Made by a program: the position numbers and the translations under genes. A DNA stretch of 64,000 nt. Origin: Synanceia verrucosa (taxonomy: Eukaryota > Chordata > Actinopteri > Perciformes > Synanceiidae). Below the pieces are notes generated by a model. That model was given only the letters and a program-made list of their open reading frames with translations, did no database searches and was not told where the DNA came from. Shown here piece after piece: positions 27,450-40,078 of the stretch; the first letter of the stretch is position 1, and each line of letters opens with the position of its first letter. The stretch covers positions 11,177,849-11,241,848 of the forward strand of contig CM056553.1 of the NCBI GenBank assembly GCA_029721515.1, read 5' to 3'.

Positions 27450-28300
27450 TCGTGGGTACTATTTAGAGATGGACACAGCATCACCTGGCCATAGCGCTCC
27501 TTCAGGGCAGTAGCAGGCAGTCTGAACTGCTCGTGAACTTGTGTATCTCAAAGTGTCATCAGCAGACTTGCAGCAAGACACAGAACTACTGGCAGTGTTC
27601 ATGACAGACCCAGGAGTGGAGCCCCACGAGTGATGGACCACAATGATGACCAGTATCTAAGAACCTATGCTCTCAGACACCGTTATGCAGCTGCCACACA
27701 ACTGCAGGCCTGTTTACGAGAAGTGAGGGCTACTAGACTTTAAAAACAAACCATTCACAACCGACTCCACCGCTTTGGCTTGAATGCCAGACGACCGTTG
27801 CAGGTGAGTCCACTGACATCAAGACACCGCCGTGATCCTTTGCAGTGGACGCAAGACCATGTGACCTGGACATTGCAGCAGTGGTCTACCGTCCTGTTCA
27901 ATGATGAGTGTCTGGTCACCTTGCACAGAAATGATGGTCATCAACTTTGCTGGAGAAGGTGAGGTGAGCGATACGCCAAGGTCAACATGGTCCAAAGGTT
28001 CGCTTTGGTGGAGGAGGTGCAACAGTCTGGGCAGGCATCATTAGTCAGCACAAAACAGTTTTGGTTATTGTAGATGGCTCTTACCTCAGTGACATCATAG
28101 AACCATCATCATCCCCCAATTCCACCAGCACACCCCAACTTTCTGTTCATGGATGATAATGCTCCACCACATGGTGCCCGACTTGTCACAGGTCAACTTC
28201 AGGAAGTCAGAGTGCCTCATATGGTATGTCCCCTAACCTGAACTCCATAGAGCAGGTCTGGGACCAGCTGAAGCAGATATCAAAGGGAACTATTGCTTAT
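27450..28300 (+). pseudogene. Degenerate Tc1-like transposase
   Basis: Conceptual translation gives recognisable Tc1-family segments broken by stops and frameshifts: a paired-like N-terminal DNA-binding part (HNRLHRFGLNARRPLQ near 27750-27800), the first catalytic-Asp region VLFNDECLVTLHRNDG (about 27890-27935), a GERYAKV remnant after a stop at 27960-27962, a second catalytic region around 28150-28180 that reads as FMDDNAPPHGARLVT, and LNSIEQVWDQLK near 28240-28275. A Tc1 transposase normally has about 340 residues in one frame, so this copy is dead. The glycine-rich linker between the catalytic segments is frameshifted. I did not find convincing terminal inverted repeats, so the outer limits are approximate. 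Confidence 0.75.
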
Positions 28301-28605
28301 TTCACTAAAATTCAGACCAAATAGGAAAAGCACTCATGTAAACAACAACATCCCTAACTTATTGTATGTAGAGTATCCTATTTTCTGGATCGCTACCAGC
28401 ATCACCGCAGTGCATTATCAGCAATAACTTACAACATTTTGAGAAATACAGATTTTTTTTCTCAGAGACATGAGGCTGTGCAGATTCTGTGTGAAAGCCA
28501 CATATTCTATTATTCATTGAAGGTATTATGTAATGTGTATCTATATGCATTTGATAACTTTTCTGCAAAGTCTGAAGGTAAATGGTATCACACTGCAGCA
28601 GCTCC

Positions 28606-28656
<51 letters not shown>

Positions 28657-29144
28657 ATTTCAGATCTACATAAAGCACAATTTATCCAGCGTGTTCATAT
28701 TAAAACATCAGTTGAGGTCACTGACTTCCAAACTGCACATGCTATCACAGCACAGATTGCCATCATTCCTATAATGACTGTATACGTACTCCTATATAAG
28801 CAAGTCCCTCTCGATGGGAGGCAATAAGCCTTACCTTCCTGGCAATTGGTCACTCCCTGATTGCTGTTGACAAGGTCCTCAGGCAAATGGTCCCCCGCTG
28901 GGAGAACAAATGACCCCAGGACTTAAAACTACATGAACTGTAGTAGGTGGGAAGTCATGCAGGTAACATGAGGTCTCACCTTGTCAGGTCATGAATGTGC
29001 TACTGGTATTTGTACCCAAGACTTATTGCATTATCTTGGTGAAACAAAGTAAATTGAATAAAATTAAATTATTAAATTATATGTTTGACAAAATGAGGCA
29101 GAAATTCCATGATAACCTTTCAGAATGTTGTAATTTGACTCTGC
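28301..29144. other. Non-coding spacer with a GA array
   Basis: Apart from the (GA)n at 28.6 kb nothing stands out. Short frames here lack any recognisable domain. Confidence 0.55.
28609..28652 (+). repeat. (GA)n microsatellite
   Basis: About 21 uninterrupted GA units. Confidence 0.97.
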
Positions 29145-29345
29145 TGTATGCTGTAACGTATAACGCTACATGGCGCTATTCCAGGGCACTGCAATCTTGG
29201 ATTATGACGTTGTGGTCAAGTCGGGGTTGGTGAAGACTTCACGTGTTTATGAGTCGGAGATCCGACTTCGATGGGCGTTTCAGTTGATATTTAGGACTCG
29301 GAAGTCCTAAATTACGACTTACAAGGACAACATGAATGCAGCATT
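29145..29345. repeat. Possible MITE-like repeat rich in GTCGGA/TCCGAC words
   Basis: The stretch alternates GAGTCGGAGATCCGACTTCG-like words and contains a 10-bp inverted repeat ATTTAGGACT/AGTCCTAAAT with a 4-nt spacer at 29289-29312. It ends in AACATGAATGCAGCATTA. This style is seen in fish non-autonomous DNA elements, but I found no terminal repeats. Confidence 0.3.
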
Positions 29346-29589
29346 ATTCTGTTCTACACATACAAATACAGACAAGCTGCCAATCCTTTCAGGAGATGAA
29401 AGCCTGATCAAATGACGGAATATCATACAGAAAAGTTCCCATTCCAGCATTGCCAACAACTGCCAACAACTGCCTACACTGCGAAGCAGCCCAATAACTA
29501 TGGCAGTAGCTCAGAAAGCAATATTTTCTCTCGGCATCTCTGTGCAGTGCAGCCATGACAGCTATAGTTAGCAGGAGGCTAAAGTATTA

Positions 29590-30145
29590 AGGCCAATTTA
29601 TAGTACTCCGTAAAGTGCTGTACGTAGAGACGGAGAGCCCTCTGCGTCACCGGAGAGCCTGACGGAGAGCCTCTCCGTCCTCTCCGTGCCCAGGAATTTT
29701 TTTTAACTGTCCGTCAATCCGTCAAGGGAAGACGGAGACGACAAGGGCTGTGATTGGTCCTCTAGTTACACCCCTGCCGTGAAATGCAGCCCCTCTCCCT
29801 ACACAGAAACAGACAGACAGGTCGTTTCTGCAGCAGCGCGGACAGGACAGGAACTAAAGTATTATCTGATTTTGTGTTGAGAAGAAAGAGGAAGAGGAGT
29901 TTTAAAGATTGAAAGCAATCAATGTTCTTCTCTTCTGTCTCCCTCACAAATAATTAAATCATAAAATAGTATTTTCCCCTGCTTTTATCTGCGATATTAA
30001 GGCGAATTGCTTCACTTTCCGAGGGGGTGCATTTCACGGCAGGACTGCACAACACGCATCATGACGGAGAAGTGCGAGGGCTCGAGGGGTCTCCGTAGCT
30101 ACGGAGTCGAATAACCTATTATGTAGTCGAAGTATATTCCAGCCT
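29590..30145. mobile_element. PIF/Harbinger-like MITE with TTA target duplication
   Basis: The element begins AGGCCAATTTATAGTACTCC and ends TATATTCCAGCCT, giving short, imperfect inverted ends of the AGGC...GCCT type. Flanking TTA trinucleotides (29587-29589 and 30146-30148) match the 3-bp TWA duplication of PIF/Harbinger elements. Sub-terminal CTCCGT/ACGGAG repeats cluster near both ends. An internal 14-bp inverted repeat, TGCCGTGAAATGCA, lies at 29775-29788 and 30028-30041. No transposase is present. Confidence 0.75.
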
Positions 30146-32395
30146 TTAGCAACATTTTCTCTCCCTCTCTGAAACACTTCATGGATAGTGTGAGTATATC
30201 TCAAAGAGAGCTACAAACCCACACATTTGCAAAGAAAACATATCACAGCATCAGAATCATAACAATGTTTGAAATGAATCTGGTACAGCTTAATGTATGA
30301 AGCTTGTCTGCTGTATTTCCAAATTCTACCTCTTGTGTTGTCGAAATAAACTACCTTAATACAAAGCAACACATACACAAAGGCCTCAGAAATGAACTTT
30401 AGTTTGTCTATGATAAAACACCAAAGTACTGTGTTACAAAAAGCCACTATCGTGTCAGGTCTCTGCATTTTGGAGCCGATACAGATGCGAATGCTAACAT
30501 GGCTCAATCTGTATGCTACCGAGAAAAAACAATCCATGCTAATCTGCCGCCACAGACAGGAGTCCAGTTAGGCCAATCAGGAGGGGAATCATCTGGAGTG
30601 GAGAGGGCTCAGAGAAGCCTAGATCAGGGCCCTGATTGCAGCAGGGTGATTTACGGCTCCAGAACAATGATGGCTGCCTGGGTCAGCACTGATGACTGCA
30701 CCAGCACAAGCTCACCTGACATTCATGCACTGATGTGCATACATGCATGAGCACACGTGCAGGCGCATGCACACATAACCAACTCACATTGTGTTAGTCA
30801 CAAAGGTAGTGAGGTCGACCTTGCCAGGTTTACTCTGTGACCTGAACATGCCCCCTGGGCTTGCATTTGACCCTGTTTTACTAACAACACATAAACCAAA
30901 ACAACTCAGCAAGATACTTCCTATGAACTCAGCACAGATAAAACGGGAAAATACCTTCGCCCTGCAGCAGCATATGTAAATGTGACGGGAAAGGCTGAGG
31001 TTTGCATGAATGAAAGAAGGAGGGAGTTCAGATGTTAAGTGGGCATATGAGGGGAGTGGGAGAAAGAAGCTGGGGGGGGGGGTCATCATTAAGAGTTTTC
31101 TTTCGAGTATCTCCTTTGATCTGCCCGTCATCATTTTAGGAAAGAGGAACGATCACAAGGAGACGAAAAGGTCTCTTCAAAGTGACCCTGTGACTTCAAT
31201 GGCAACATCCGCAACTGGGTGGTGCATCGTCGTGTAATGTGCATTTGATTTGATCGCAAAAATGCTACTATTGAAGAAACAAAGCAAAACAAAAATAATA
31301 TGCCACATTTTTCATCTAAAACCCTGCCATGCTAAAGCAGAGAAACTAAGAAAATGTCAATTTACTATAAATGAATAATAAAATAGTTTAAAATAAATAA
31401 TAAAAAGCTATGTTGAGTACTGCTGAAAATACTTTTAAGATTATCTAGTTTTGGCTGCTCCAAATGAAATAAATTTATTATTAGTATTATTTATAAAGGA
31501 CATAAACATGACAGCCAGGAGAGATGCTAATGAAGCAAATGCAATAATGTCCTATAATTTATTGTTTAATATCTGTCCATGATTATGGGCATCAGACTTT
31601 GAATAGATATTTACACATATTTGATTGCCATTAAAAGCACTGAGGTCCTGCAGCACTAACTTGCCTGTAAAACGTGGATCTGCTCCTACTTGCATCTGCA
31701 GGAGACATATTGGTATTAAGACAGCCTTAATTCAGGGTTTTGTTGGGTGTGTTTTAAAGTGGCCACACTGTTGCCCCAGGTCCTGTGTGGGAGTTGTGAG
31801 GCCAGCTTTGACATGCGATGCTCCACAGCCGAGGTTGCTCTCAGCTTCCAGAATAGGCAGGTGAGTACATGCACATGTGCTCCCCCCCCCATCCCCACCC
31901 ACACACACAAAAACACGGCTACTAAGTTATAGGTCGATACAGTGGTAGACGTCATTCAGTGTAACAGGAAGTGCATATCAGCATTTCCTCCATTTGAGTC
32001 ACTATTCAATGGATTTTCCCGACAATTTCCTTCAAAAATGTTTGATGATGGGCGCTGTTTGTTTTGTAAACATCTGACAGTGATAAATGAGGCTTATGGG
32101 ACATCTCTGACGGATGACAGCGATTGGAAACCATGGCTACCGTTGGCAAATAGATCCTGTTTCAGACCTCGGGGGCCATGACTCATAGCACCAAAACCAA
32201 CACTTAATAGTTTGAGGGTTCAGTTGTTTCTGAGTATGAAGTGTTCTTGTTGTTCTACTGTACGGCGCAGGGCCGAGGCAGGGAGGCATCCTGGTGAGGC
32301 GGGTGAGAAGGCAGTGGGGGAGGTGAGGGGAAAGTTTTAGGGTGCCCAGAGTTTTGGGGGCTGAGTGGGTCTATTTAGCCCCCAGCAGATTGCCC

Positions 32396-32468
32396 TGCCC
32401 AACCCACCCCCCACCACCACCACCCTTCCCCCTCCCCTCCTCCCCCTCCACCCCTCTCCTCCCCCTGG
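32396..32468 (+). repeat. C-rich tract, G-quadruplex prone on the minus strand
   Basis: Runs of 3-6 C separated by short spacers (CCCACCCCCCACCACCACC and onward). On the minus strand this is several G-tracts in succession. Confidence 0.8.
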
Positions 32469-32587
32469 CTTTGTGTGCCCTGAGCCCACTCCTCCCCCTT
32501 TTGTCACCCGGGCATTCCGCTTTGGTTAGCACACACAATGGCCGCTCAGTGCTCACCCTCCTGACACTGCATTCTGCCTGTGCACTA

Positions 32588-32641
32588 GGGAGTGGGCACG
32601 GGAGGGGGAGGGAAAGGGGTCCAGGGTGGTGGTGGTGGGGT
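32588..32641 (+). repeat. G-rich tract, G-quadruplex prone on the plus strand
   Basis: GGGAGTGGGCACGGGAGGGG, then GGGAAAGGGG and a (GGT)n stretch: more than four G-tracts within 55 bp. Confidence 0.8.
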
Positions 32642-35600
32642 GTGTTAAAGGATGACAGCAACTCACCCCATGTGACCAAAATGCCATCAAGTATCAAACC
32701 CTGTCCTCTCCCTTTTTCAAAGAGCATCGTCTAACTTCACCCATCCATACAGATGGGCAGTAAAACTAGTGCCAGCGAGCCCCCGGTTGGCACGGTGAAA
32801 GACAAAAACCTCCAAAAACTGCCAGAGCAAACAAACGAACAGGTGTCTCTCATGGCTGACTGGCAATGTGGAGCCCCTGCCTCCATCCAGCTCGCCTCTC
32901 AGGGTCCGTGTGCCCGACTACATGTCTGTTCCCGTCATCTTCATGCTGCTGGGCACGCACACACATCCAAAACGGAATTTTAAGACCTGGCTTCAGAGCA
33001 TTTTTTCTGAAAATTAATCCCTGACATCAACATCAGTAAGAGTAAAATTGGCATAATTACAAGTGCAGGCTTTACTGCTTTGACATGTTTATCAAATATT
33101 TGGAACTCGTCCTGGCCTCCAGCAGGTTTTCCCTGCTGGTATAATGACATGTTGTTTCGTAAATAGCTGCACATACACAACTGAGAAACGGATGATTCCA
33201 CATACTGTATCTGAAAGTAATAAAGTACCCAAACATAAAAACACACTCAGCTTTTTAATCTGTAGAGATGTGACGCAACCCTCAACAAACACGACACGAT
33301 CATGTGTCACCTGGAAGAATCTTCGGCACAAAAAACTTGAGAATAAAGTAACGGCACACTGAAATTGAATTCCTATTTATGGATAGCAACAAGTGGAGGG
33401 CAGGAGGACGACTGGGTGTGTATATGTGTGTGTGGCAGCAGCAGCAGCAGCTCAGAGGCTGGTGGGGGGTTAGTTTGAGTTTCAAAGACCCTGCTTGTTC
33501 GCCCATATTTCACACCACGGTGACATCTTAAAGCCTAGACAGGCCTGGTTGCTTCACCCTCTCTTTCACTTTCTGAGAAAAAAGGGGAATTGGGATGTGA
33601 GGGAGGGGGTTACTGAAATATATGCAAATGGTCCCCCAGAGGGGATACGAATTTTATGGGTTTAGAATTTAGTTCAGCCAACCTGAATAATCAAATGTGG
33701 GAACAAAAAAAAAAAAAAAGCAAGCACCCCCGCCATCCCACCACCACAACTCTGTACCTCGAGCTTCTACCCCCACCTCAGGCCTCATCGCTGTCCCCTC
33801 CTGCCAGGTCCGCACAGAAGAGGAGCTCAGTACGTCCAAACTCTTATTAGGATCTCCTTACGGGGCAGGAGAATGGAAGAGAAATGAGGGGGGCAAAGAG
33901 GAGGAGGAGGGGTTTGAGGAAAGGAAGAAGGGCTAGTGTACCTGATCAGGCAGAACTGCTGGCTCCTGATTACGACACCATTTTCTCAGCAGGCTTCCCA
34001 GCCTCATCCTGCTTCTGTGAATATGGAGCACAGGGCCAGCCAATCCCCTCAGCGCTCCCTCTCATCTAATGGCAGAATTAAGACCGTTTAGAGTGATTTC
34101 CTCTGCCTCTGAAAAGAGCTGAATCTTTCTCCCTTTGCGCCGATTTACAATGTGGGGGGTCTAGCATGCAACGGGTGAGAGAAAAGTTCTACATGACTGA
34201 ACATAACATTACAACAGGTGGGGAATTGAACAGAGAGTCTGCAGAACATGGCTGAGGACAACTCCACTTTACCTACGCCTTCATGTTACTGAGCCGCTAT
34301 TTCAGTTCGATTAGAGCAGTTCTAGTTTTGTGGCACACTTACTCCTTCATGTGGGCTCATGAGCGTTCCACAGTCACTCATCTGTATTCTGCACATCTCC
34401 ATCACTGCGTTTCGGACGCCTAAATCAGGCGATAAAACATATGTGACATAATAGATCCAGTTAACATGTCTGAATGTATGATAATCTACTTAGTGTTTAT
34501 GTATGGACACGTTAAACAATCATACAAAAGCACTCTGATCCATTTAGTTTTGTATTTACCGACATCATAAACATTTGTAAAACATTTTTAAGCTTTTTCT
34601 AGTAAATTTGTTTGCCTGAAACCTTCATTCAGCACATAATTTCAGGATTTTGGTGTTATAATGTCTCCAATTTTTTAAAAAAGTAGTAGCGTAAAAATAT
34701 ACTTCAAATACAAAAAGCACTCATTATGTGAAATTTCCAAATAATGTATTGTATTTATTATTGATGTATTACATTTAAGAAAATAAAACCTTCATTGAGA
34801 TTATTTCCAGAATTACTATAGACAATGTTAGGTATTGTGTCATAAATAAATCTAAAAAAAAAACATATTAAAAATCATTCCGTGCTGATTTTATACCATA
34901 AGTAAGTTTGTACTGCTAATACTGGGACATTTCATCTGACGTTTCATCCAGTGAAAACCATGTTGCTCCAGTTTTGACGGTTTTGAATCCTACCAGTAAA
35001 TAATTTAATAACCATTGGATTATTCTAAAAGAGCTTCGTCACAGAGCTAGAAGATGCTGGCTGTTTCTGACAGCTCATGGAAATCAACCTTTCAGAGAAA
35101 CATGGTTTTTATGGGATAATTGAGATCACTTTACATATATGTAATCCGTCAAATGGAAATAAAGCATGCTAAAGCTGATCATGGGTCAGATCACGCTGAT
35201 TCATAATGACACTAACCCAAACAGAGTGTAAATCTGGATGCAAATCTGCTTAAACTCACTCCTTCTGTGTCAACCTGCATTACGTCGAGCCCATCACTCA
35301 GCAATATGGCATGGCACCATATGAAACAACCACAGTTTGAACCTGTTGCTTTTGTGTCCCCTCGTGCTTAATGGCTCCCCCACTTTTCCTCCAACCTCCA
35401 GTAGACAAATCCTTCAGCTTTATTGCCTCGACTCAAGGGCTGCAGGTGCACAGGCCACAAAAGGGAAGGAAAGGGGGTGAGCTGAGGAGGTGGAGGAGGG
35501 GATTGGAGAGAGAATGGTCAACCGGGAGATAAGAGAGGAAGGAGCGGACCCCCCCACCCTGATTTAACCTCTACACCCACCCATCCTACCCTGCAACACC

Positions 35601-35679
35601 TCTGCTTTGCTCTACTGCCCTGCCACATGTGACGGCAGTGCAAGCAGTGAAAGGTGTCGCCTGGCGCTACCAGGCCCTT

Positions 35680-35681
<2 letters not shown>

Positions 35682-35733
<52 letters not shown>
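35682..35733 (+). repeat. (TG)26 microsatellite
   Basis: An uninterrupted TG array. Confidence 0.97.
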
Positions 35734-35734
<1 letters not shown>

Positions 35735-36489
35735 CAGGGGGACAGTGGGCAGGCGTGGCAGAGTGGCCATGTGGCGGCGGCGCTCCTTTTCTTCTGAACC
35801 AGCAGAGGAGCAGTAATGACTAGGAGCTACAGCTGTGCCCGCTGAGGCTTGCCCTGCCCTGCAGTGGTCCCTCAACCTCGTCTCACCATGTCGCCCTCTG
35901 CCTCTGGCCTCTGCTGCCGTTTGTGGGAAGCTAAAGAGCAGGAATGTCTGCGATTTTATCCTCAGGAATCAGCATGAAAGCCCTCAAAATAAGCCTTTGT
36001 GTGTTAAGTATGGCATCTATTTCAAGACAAGAGCAGAGATGATGTTCCTTCAATAAAGCGTCAAATAGTTATCAACTATGGAAGAAAATAGTCTGAATAT
36101 ATTTAGTCTGAGCTTTTACTGAAGTTAAAAAAATGTTCATTTATTATTAAAGAAAAGCAGCTCACTATCTTCATTCATTGATTCACTGAGTCCACATTGA
36201 GTCTTTAACTCTTTGAGTGCCAATTGTTTTATAAAACTGAAAAGTGCCTTGTGCCAGCGTTTTTGACCATTTTGAGTCATATTTCTAAAACATTTTGTAC
36301 CATGTCTCTGAAAACACAGAATAGCTCAAATGAAAGAAGAGACTCTCTATTTCATCATGAAAAAAAAATAATTTGTTGTTACCTTGTTCCATTCTTGTTT
36401 TATAAGAGGTAGAGTAGAGGCCACTTTCACCAAAGCCACAACTTTTTGTCCAGAATCCTTCCATTTTGTTCTCTAACCTGCTTTGATCT

Positions 36490-36633
36490 CCGTGGCGTAC
36501 ATTAACTCTTTATGTCCCAACTACAAATCACAGAATCAGTGATTTCAATATTAAGAAATCACAAATCAATATTGTATCAGAAGAAAAAGTATTGCAATAT
36601 ATTGCCACATCAATATTTTTCCCATCCCTAGAG
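36490..36633. mobile_element. End of a hAT-like repeat
   Basis: Read on the minus strand the segment starts CTAGGGATGGGAAAAATATT and continues with GATGTGGCAATATATTGCAA. The CAGGGRTGGG-like end and the following AATATTG-rich text match the termini of common fish hAT-like repeats. The other end is not visible. Confidence 0.45.
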
Positions 36634-38824
36634 GAAAGCATCAAGTTGTCAGAGTGGAGGAAGTACTTTTTACTTAAAAAAAAAAAATGTATCTTGATGG
36701 CTGGAAAATGTTTTCTATAGATTGACGAGTCTGAAAGGGGTTGAACACTGGTGTGACCTGGCTGAAAACAAAAGTGATTTTTATTTCCTTTCACTAATAT
36801 ATTGTCCTTTTTACTACAATGCATGTGGTGGAAATTCAGTGGTAGTGATTCGGGTAGAAGTGAAAAATTAGTAAAGTAAAGCTAAGTATGAAATTGAAGT
36901 GTTTTTACATCTGAAGATTTGGGAACCAACACGACAGCTACCTAATAAATGCCTAATATTTGAGATTGTTGACCCTTTTATGTAAAGCACAACATTTAAA
37001 ATCTCATCTTGTACCATGAGGTGACATACTGACTGTTTATGTGTATCTGCATATACAGTATGTATTTGTACATTAATTATTATAACTGTAAGTTTAGCTC
37101 ATCGGGTGTGCCATCCAACTAACAAGACAAATTGATGTCATCTATTCATTTAGAATTTGCTCGCTTTATAATTATTGCTGTCACTCACTGTGTCACACTG
37201 TGTTATTATCTCACACTATTAAATTTAGATCAGATTTTGTGTCCATGGTGACATAAATATTTCCCTATGTCGTCTTTGGCAGCTGTTGAGGTGAACATGT
37301 TAACATGAGCAGAGACTGCTCAGAACTGTGATAATGTCTGCATGAAAGAGAGAGAAAACTCTCATCAGCAGGCTGGAAATGCTTGTTTGTGGTTTGAGTG
37401 AGTCAGGATTAGGGATAGGACATGCTGCATGAGTCACCGATAGAGCAGATTTTTATGGTGCGCTTCCAGCGAAACAAAAACTTGATGGTCCCAAGTGGCG
37501 TCCTCGCCTCCATGTCTCCACATGTACACCAAAAACCCTGCGAGTTACCTTCCATACGCTCATGATAATGCTAGCACGATACTCCAGCTTGCCCTGTTGT
37601 GTCACACACAAACTCACAAACCTGCCTATGTTAGTGGAGCTGCCGTGTTGGGAACACACCCTCAGGGACAGGAATAACAGGCCACTCCAGAGCATGAGGA
37701 CATCTGAGACACAGTGGCACCACACAAGCATGAGGACTCTTTAATGTCTTCTCATCTCCATCCCTAATCCTCGGCCGCTTCACCGTCAGCTACTGTTTAC
37801 ACCGCCACAAGTCAAGGGCAAAAGCAGAAAATGGACTTTCTTAATTCTGAATGACTGGAGTCCACTAGAAAGCCATTGAGGAAGGCCTCCAGTATGGAGG
37901 GAGCCTCATCTTGAATACGGATTGAAATTTACATGACAACTTAGGAAAAATGCTTTTTTATTACTCATTCATCCCCTAAATCACTTGGCTCCCCCACTCC
38001 TTTCCTCTGCCGGAGCTATTAAATCACCATCTTGACCCTGCGACCTGGGGCCGCAACCATAAAGAGCTCCCTGTGGGTCAGAGGCCTGATTGTAACATTT
38101 GAATATGAAATGGACTTGGTTGGGCCTGGAAACAGCCCCATGCTCTGAGACACAGGCTGACCCCCAGGAGAGAGGCCTGGGCCTGGAGGCTCCCTCTTCT
38201 CTCAGTGAGGATTTACTTGGACTTGAGATGGAGGCAGCAAGAGAGAGAAAGAGGCCTGAAGTCGGGGGTGGAGGGTGAAGCGGTGGTTGGGGTTGAGCGA
38301 GAGTGAGGGAGAGGAGAAAGAGAGAGGGCAGACATTTGAATAAGACAAGAAGCGATTGGTGTTTGCATGACAAAGGAGCCCGCCATCTCCCCTGATTGGT
38401 GTCACAGTGCGGCACTAAAGCCATGTAGACCCCCACCCCCGACGACACCACCACCACCACCACGCTCGCTCAGGCATGTTTATGCATCCAAGGTGTGATA
38501 TTAGGGAGGGAGAGCAGGGGTCCGTCGTCAAGTTTCAGGTTAAGGACTTTGTGCGCATATTCTCAAAAGGAGAACTTTGCATTATTCCGACTAGAAATTT
38601 ACAATTTCAATTGAAAATCAAGTCTAACATGTTATTTTTTTTTCTCTGTCAAGATTCCTGATTGAAACTTTAAACATTTAATAGGAGAATCACCAAAGGA
38701 TAAATGCAGTATATGATAGTTTACATCATATTTTCACACTAGACGTATCAGCTGTGATGGCATTGAGGTGAGGAAATAATGGTGACATTGTTACAACGAC
38801 GTGCAAGCCTTCAGACAAGTCGAA

Positions 38825-38985
38825 CTGCGACAATTAAGTGATTAATTGAATAGTTAATGAAAAAAAGTCAAAGTTCTCTGATTCTTATTTCCTCTCCCAT
38901 TTAGTAAACATTTCAGGACATTTTTGGGAGGCACTGTTCTGATTAATCAAGAAAATAATCAACAGATTAATTATAGACAAACCGG
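38825..38985. repeat. Degraded 'gattaatcg/aataatc' interspersed repeat
   Basis: The sequence runs from GCGACAATTAAGTGATTAAT to CAAGAAAATAATCAACAGAT and TAATTATAGAC. This order resembles a very common fish repeat whose ends are rich in GATTAATCGA and AATAATCG words, here diverged and internally shortened. Confidence 0.45.
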
Positions 38986-39698
38986 AGACTAAACAGCATT
39001 TTCCAAATCATTTACTAATTGGAGGAGGGTAACAAAGTGTCATTGTACGGATACACCGGGCAGGACTGTGCTTTCCAAGTAGGTTTTGTAATGAGGAAGT
39101 CTGTTTAAAATTTGTGTGACTGACTTTTTTGCCCCATACAACTTGATTTTAGTATAACAACTAGAAAAAAAGCAACAAAAACTGATCTTGATAGAAGAGG
39201 TTGAACGTTTTCAGCCAAAACAGTTCAGGCATGCTGCCCTGTTCCCTACCTGAACCCTCAAACCTCTTAATTACTCCACAGAGGTGTGAAGACCACCACC
39301 CTCACCACCCCCCACCGGGCTGTCAGTGGAGTCGTCAGCTACTGCAGGTGGACTCTCTGGCACCACCGAGTCCCGACCATCCCACTCCTCCTCCTTAACG
39401 TTTGATGGGAACAACAACAATACAAGAACAGAGATGAGAGGAGATCATACGAGCAGGCAAATCCAAGGGCCATGAAGGGGGATTTCACAGCTCAATAAGT
39501 TCAGACAATTTGTTTACAATCCCCATTATGGCAGGTCCCTTCGGGGAGTAGGTGTATATAAATATTGATGCATTTTAGATTTTAGCAGATTAGTCGGGAG
39601 TTCGGTCCACTCGAGAGGATGATACAAAGTGCGAGAAGAAGTACCACAGGGGGTCAAAAGAAGAGGGATGAAGGAAGAGCGAGTGAGAGTTGGCGAGG

Positions 39699-39700
<2 letters not shown>

Positions 39701-39732
<32 letters not shown>
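39701..39732 (+). repeat. (AC)16 microsatellite
   Basis: An uninterrupted AC array. Confidence 0.96.
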
Positions 39733-39734
<2 letters not shown>

Positions 39735-39929
39735 ACCCCCTGCAGACAAAGCCTCCACAGGCTCATCTGGGCAGTGCTGCTGGCCCTCGGGGACACACCT
39801 CCAAGAGAGATGGCCTGGCTAACTCTCCATGGCAACTAATCAATAAGTGACAGAGTCGGTCAGGACTGACCCGTAGCCCAGTGTGCTCCACCTCCCCCCC
39901 ATGTTCCCAGGGTTACACTCCCATAAACC

Positions 39930-39955
39930 ACACACACACACACACACACACACAC
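39930..39955 (+). repeat. (CA)13 microsatellite
   Basis: An uninterrupted CA array. A TG array follows 100 bp further on, so the two could pair as an imperfect inverted repeat. Confidence 0.95.
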
Positions 39956-40055
39956 CGTTCTACACTAAAAAACACCCCCAACCTGACCAGTGTAAATCTT
40001 TCCTTCTACTTTGGGTGCATCATACCTTTTTTCCCCAAACGTGATTTTTGTTTTG

Positions 40056-40078
40056 GTGTGTGTGTGTGTGTGTGTGTA
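40056..40078 (+). repeat. (GT)11 microsatellite
   Basis: An uninterrupted GT array. Confidence 0.95.

Noticed and set aside
32753..32983. 76-codon plus-strand frame with protein-like start
   Set aside because: No splice sites or domain; composition consistent with chance.
37981..38463. 160-codon minus-strand frame
   Set aside because: Low-complexity Ser/Pro/Leu segments from GA/CT-rich DNA and no domain recognised.
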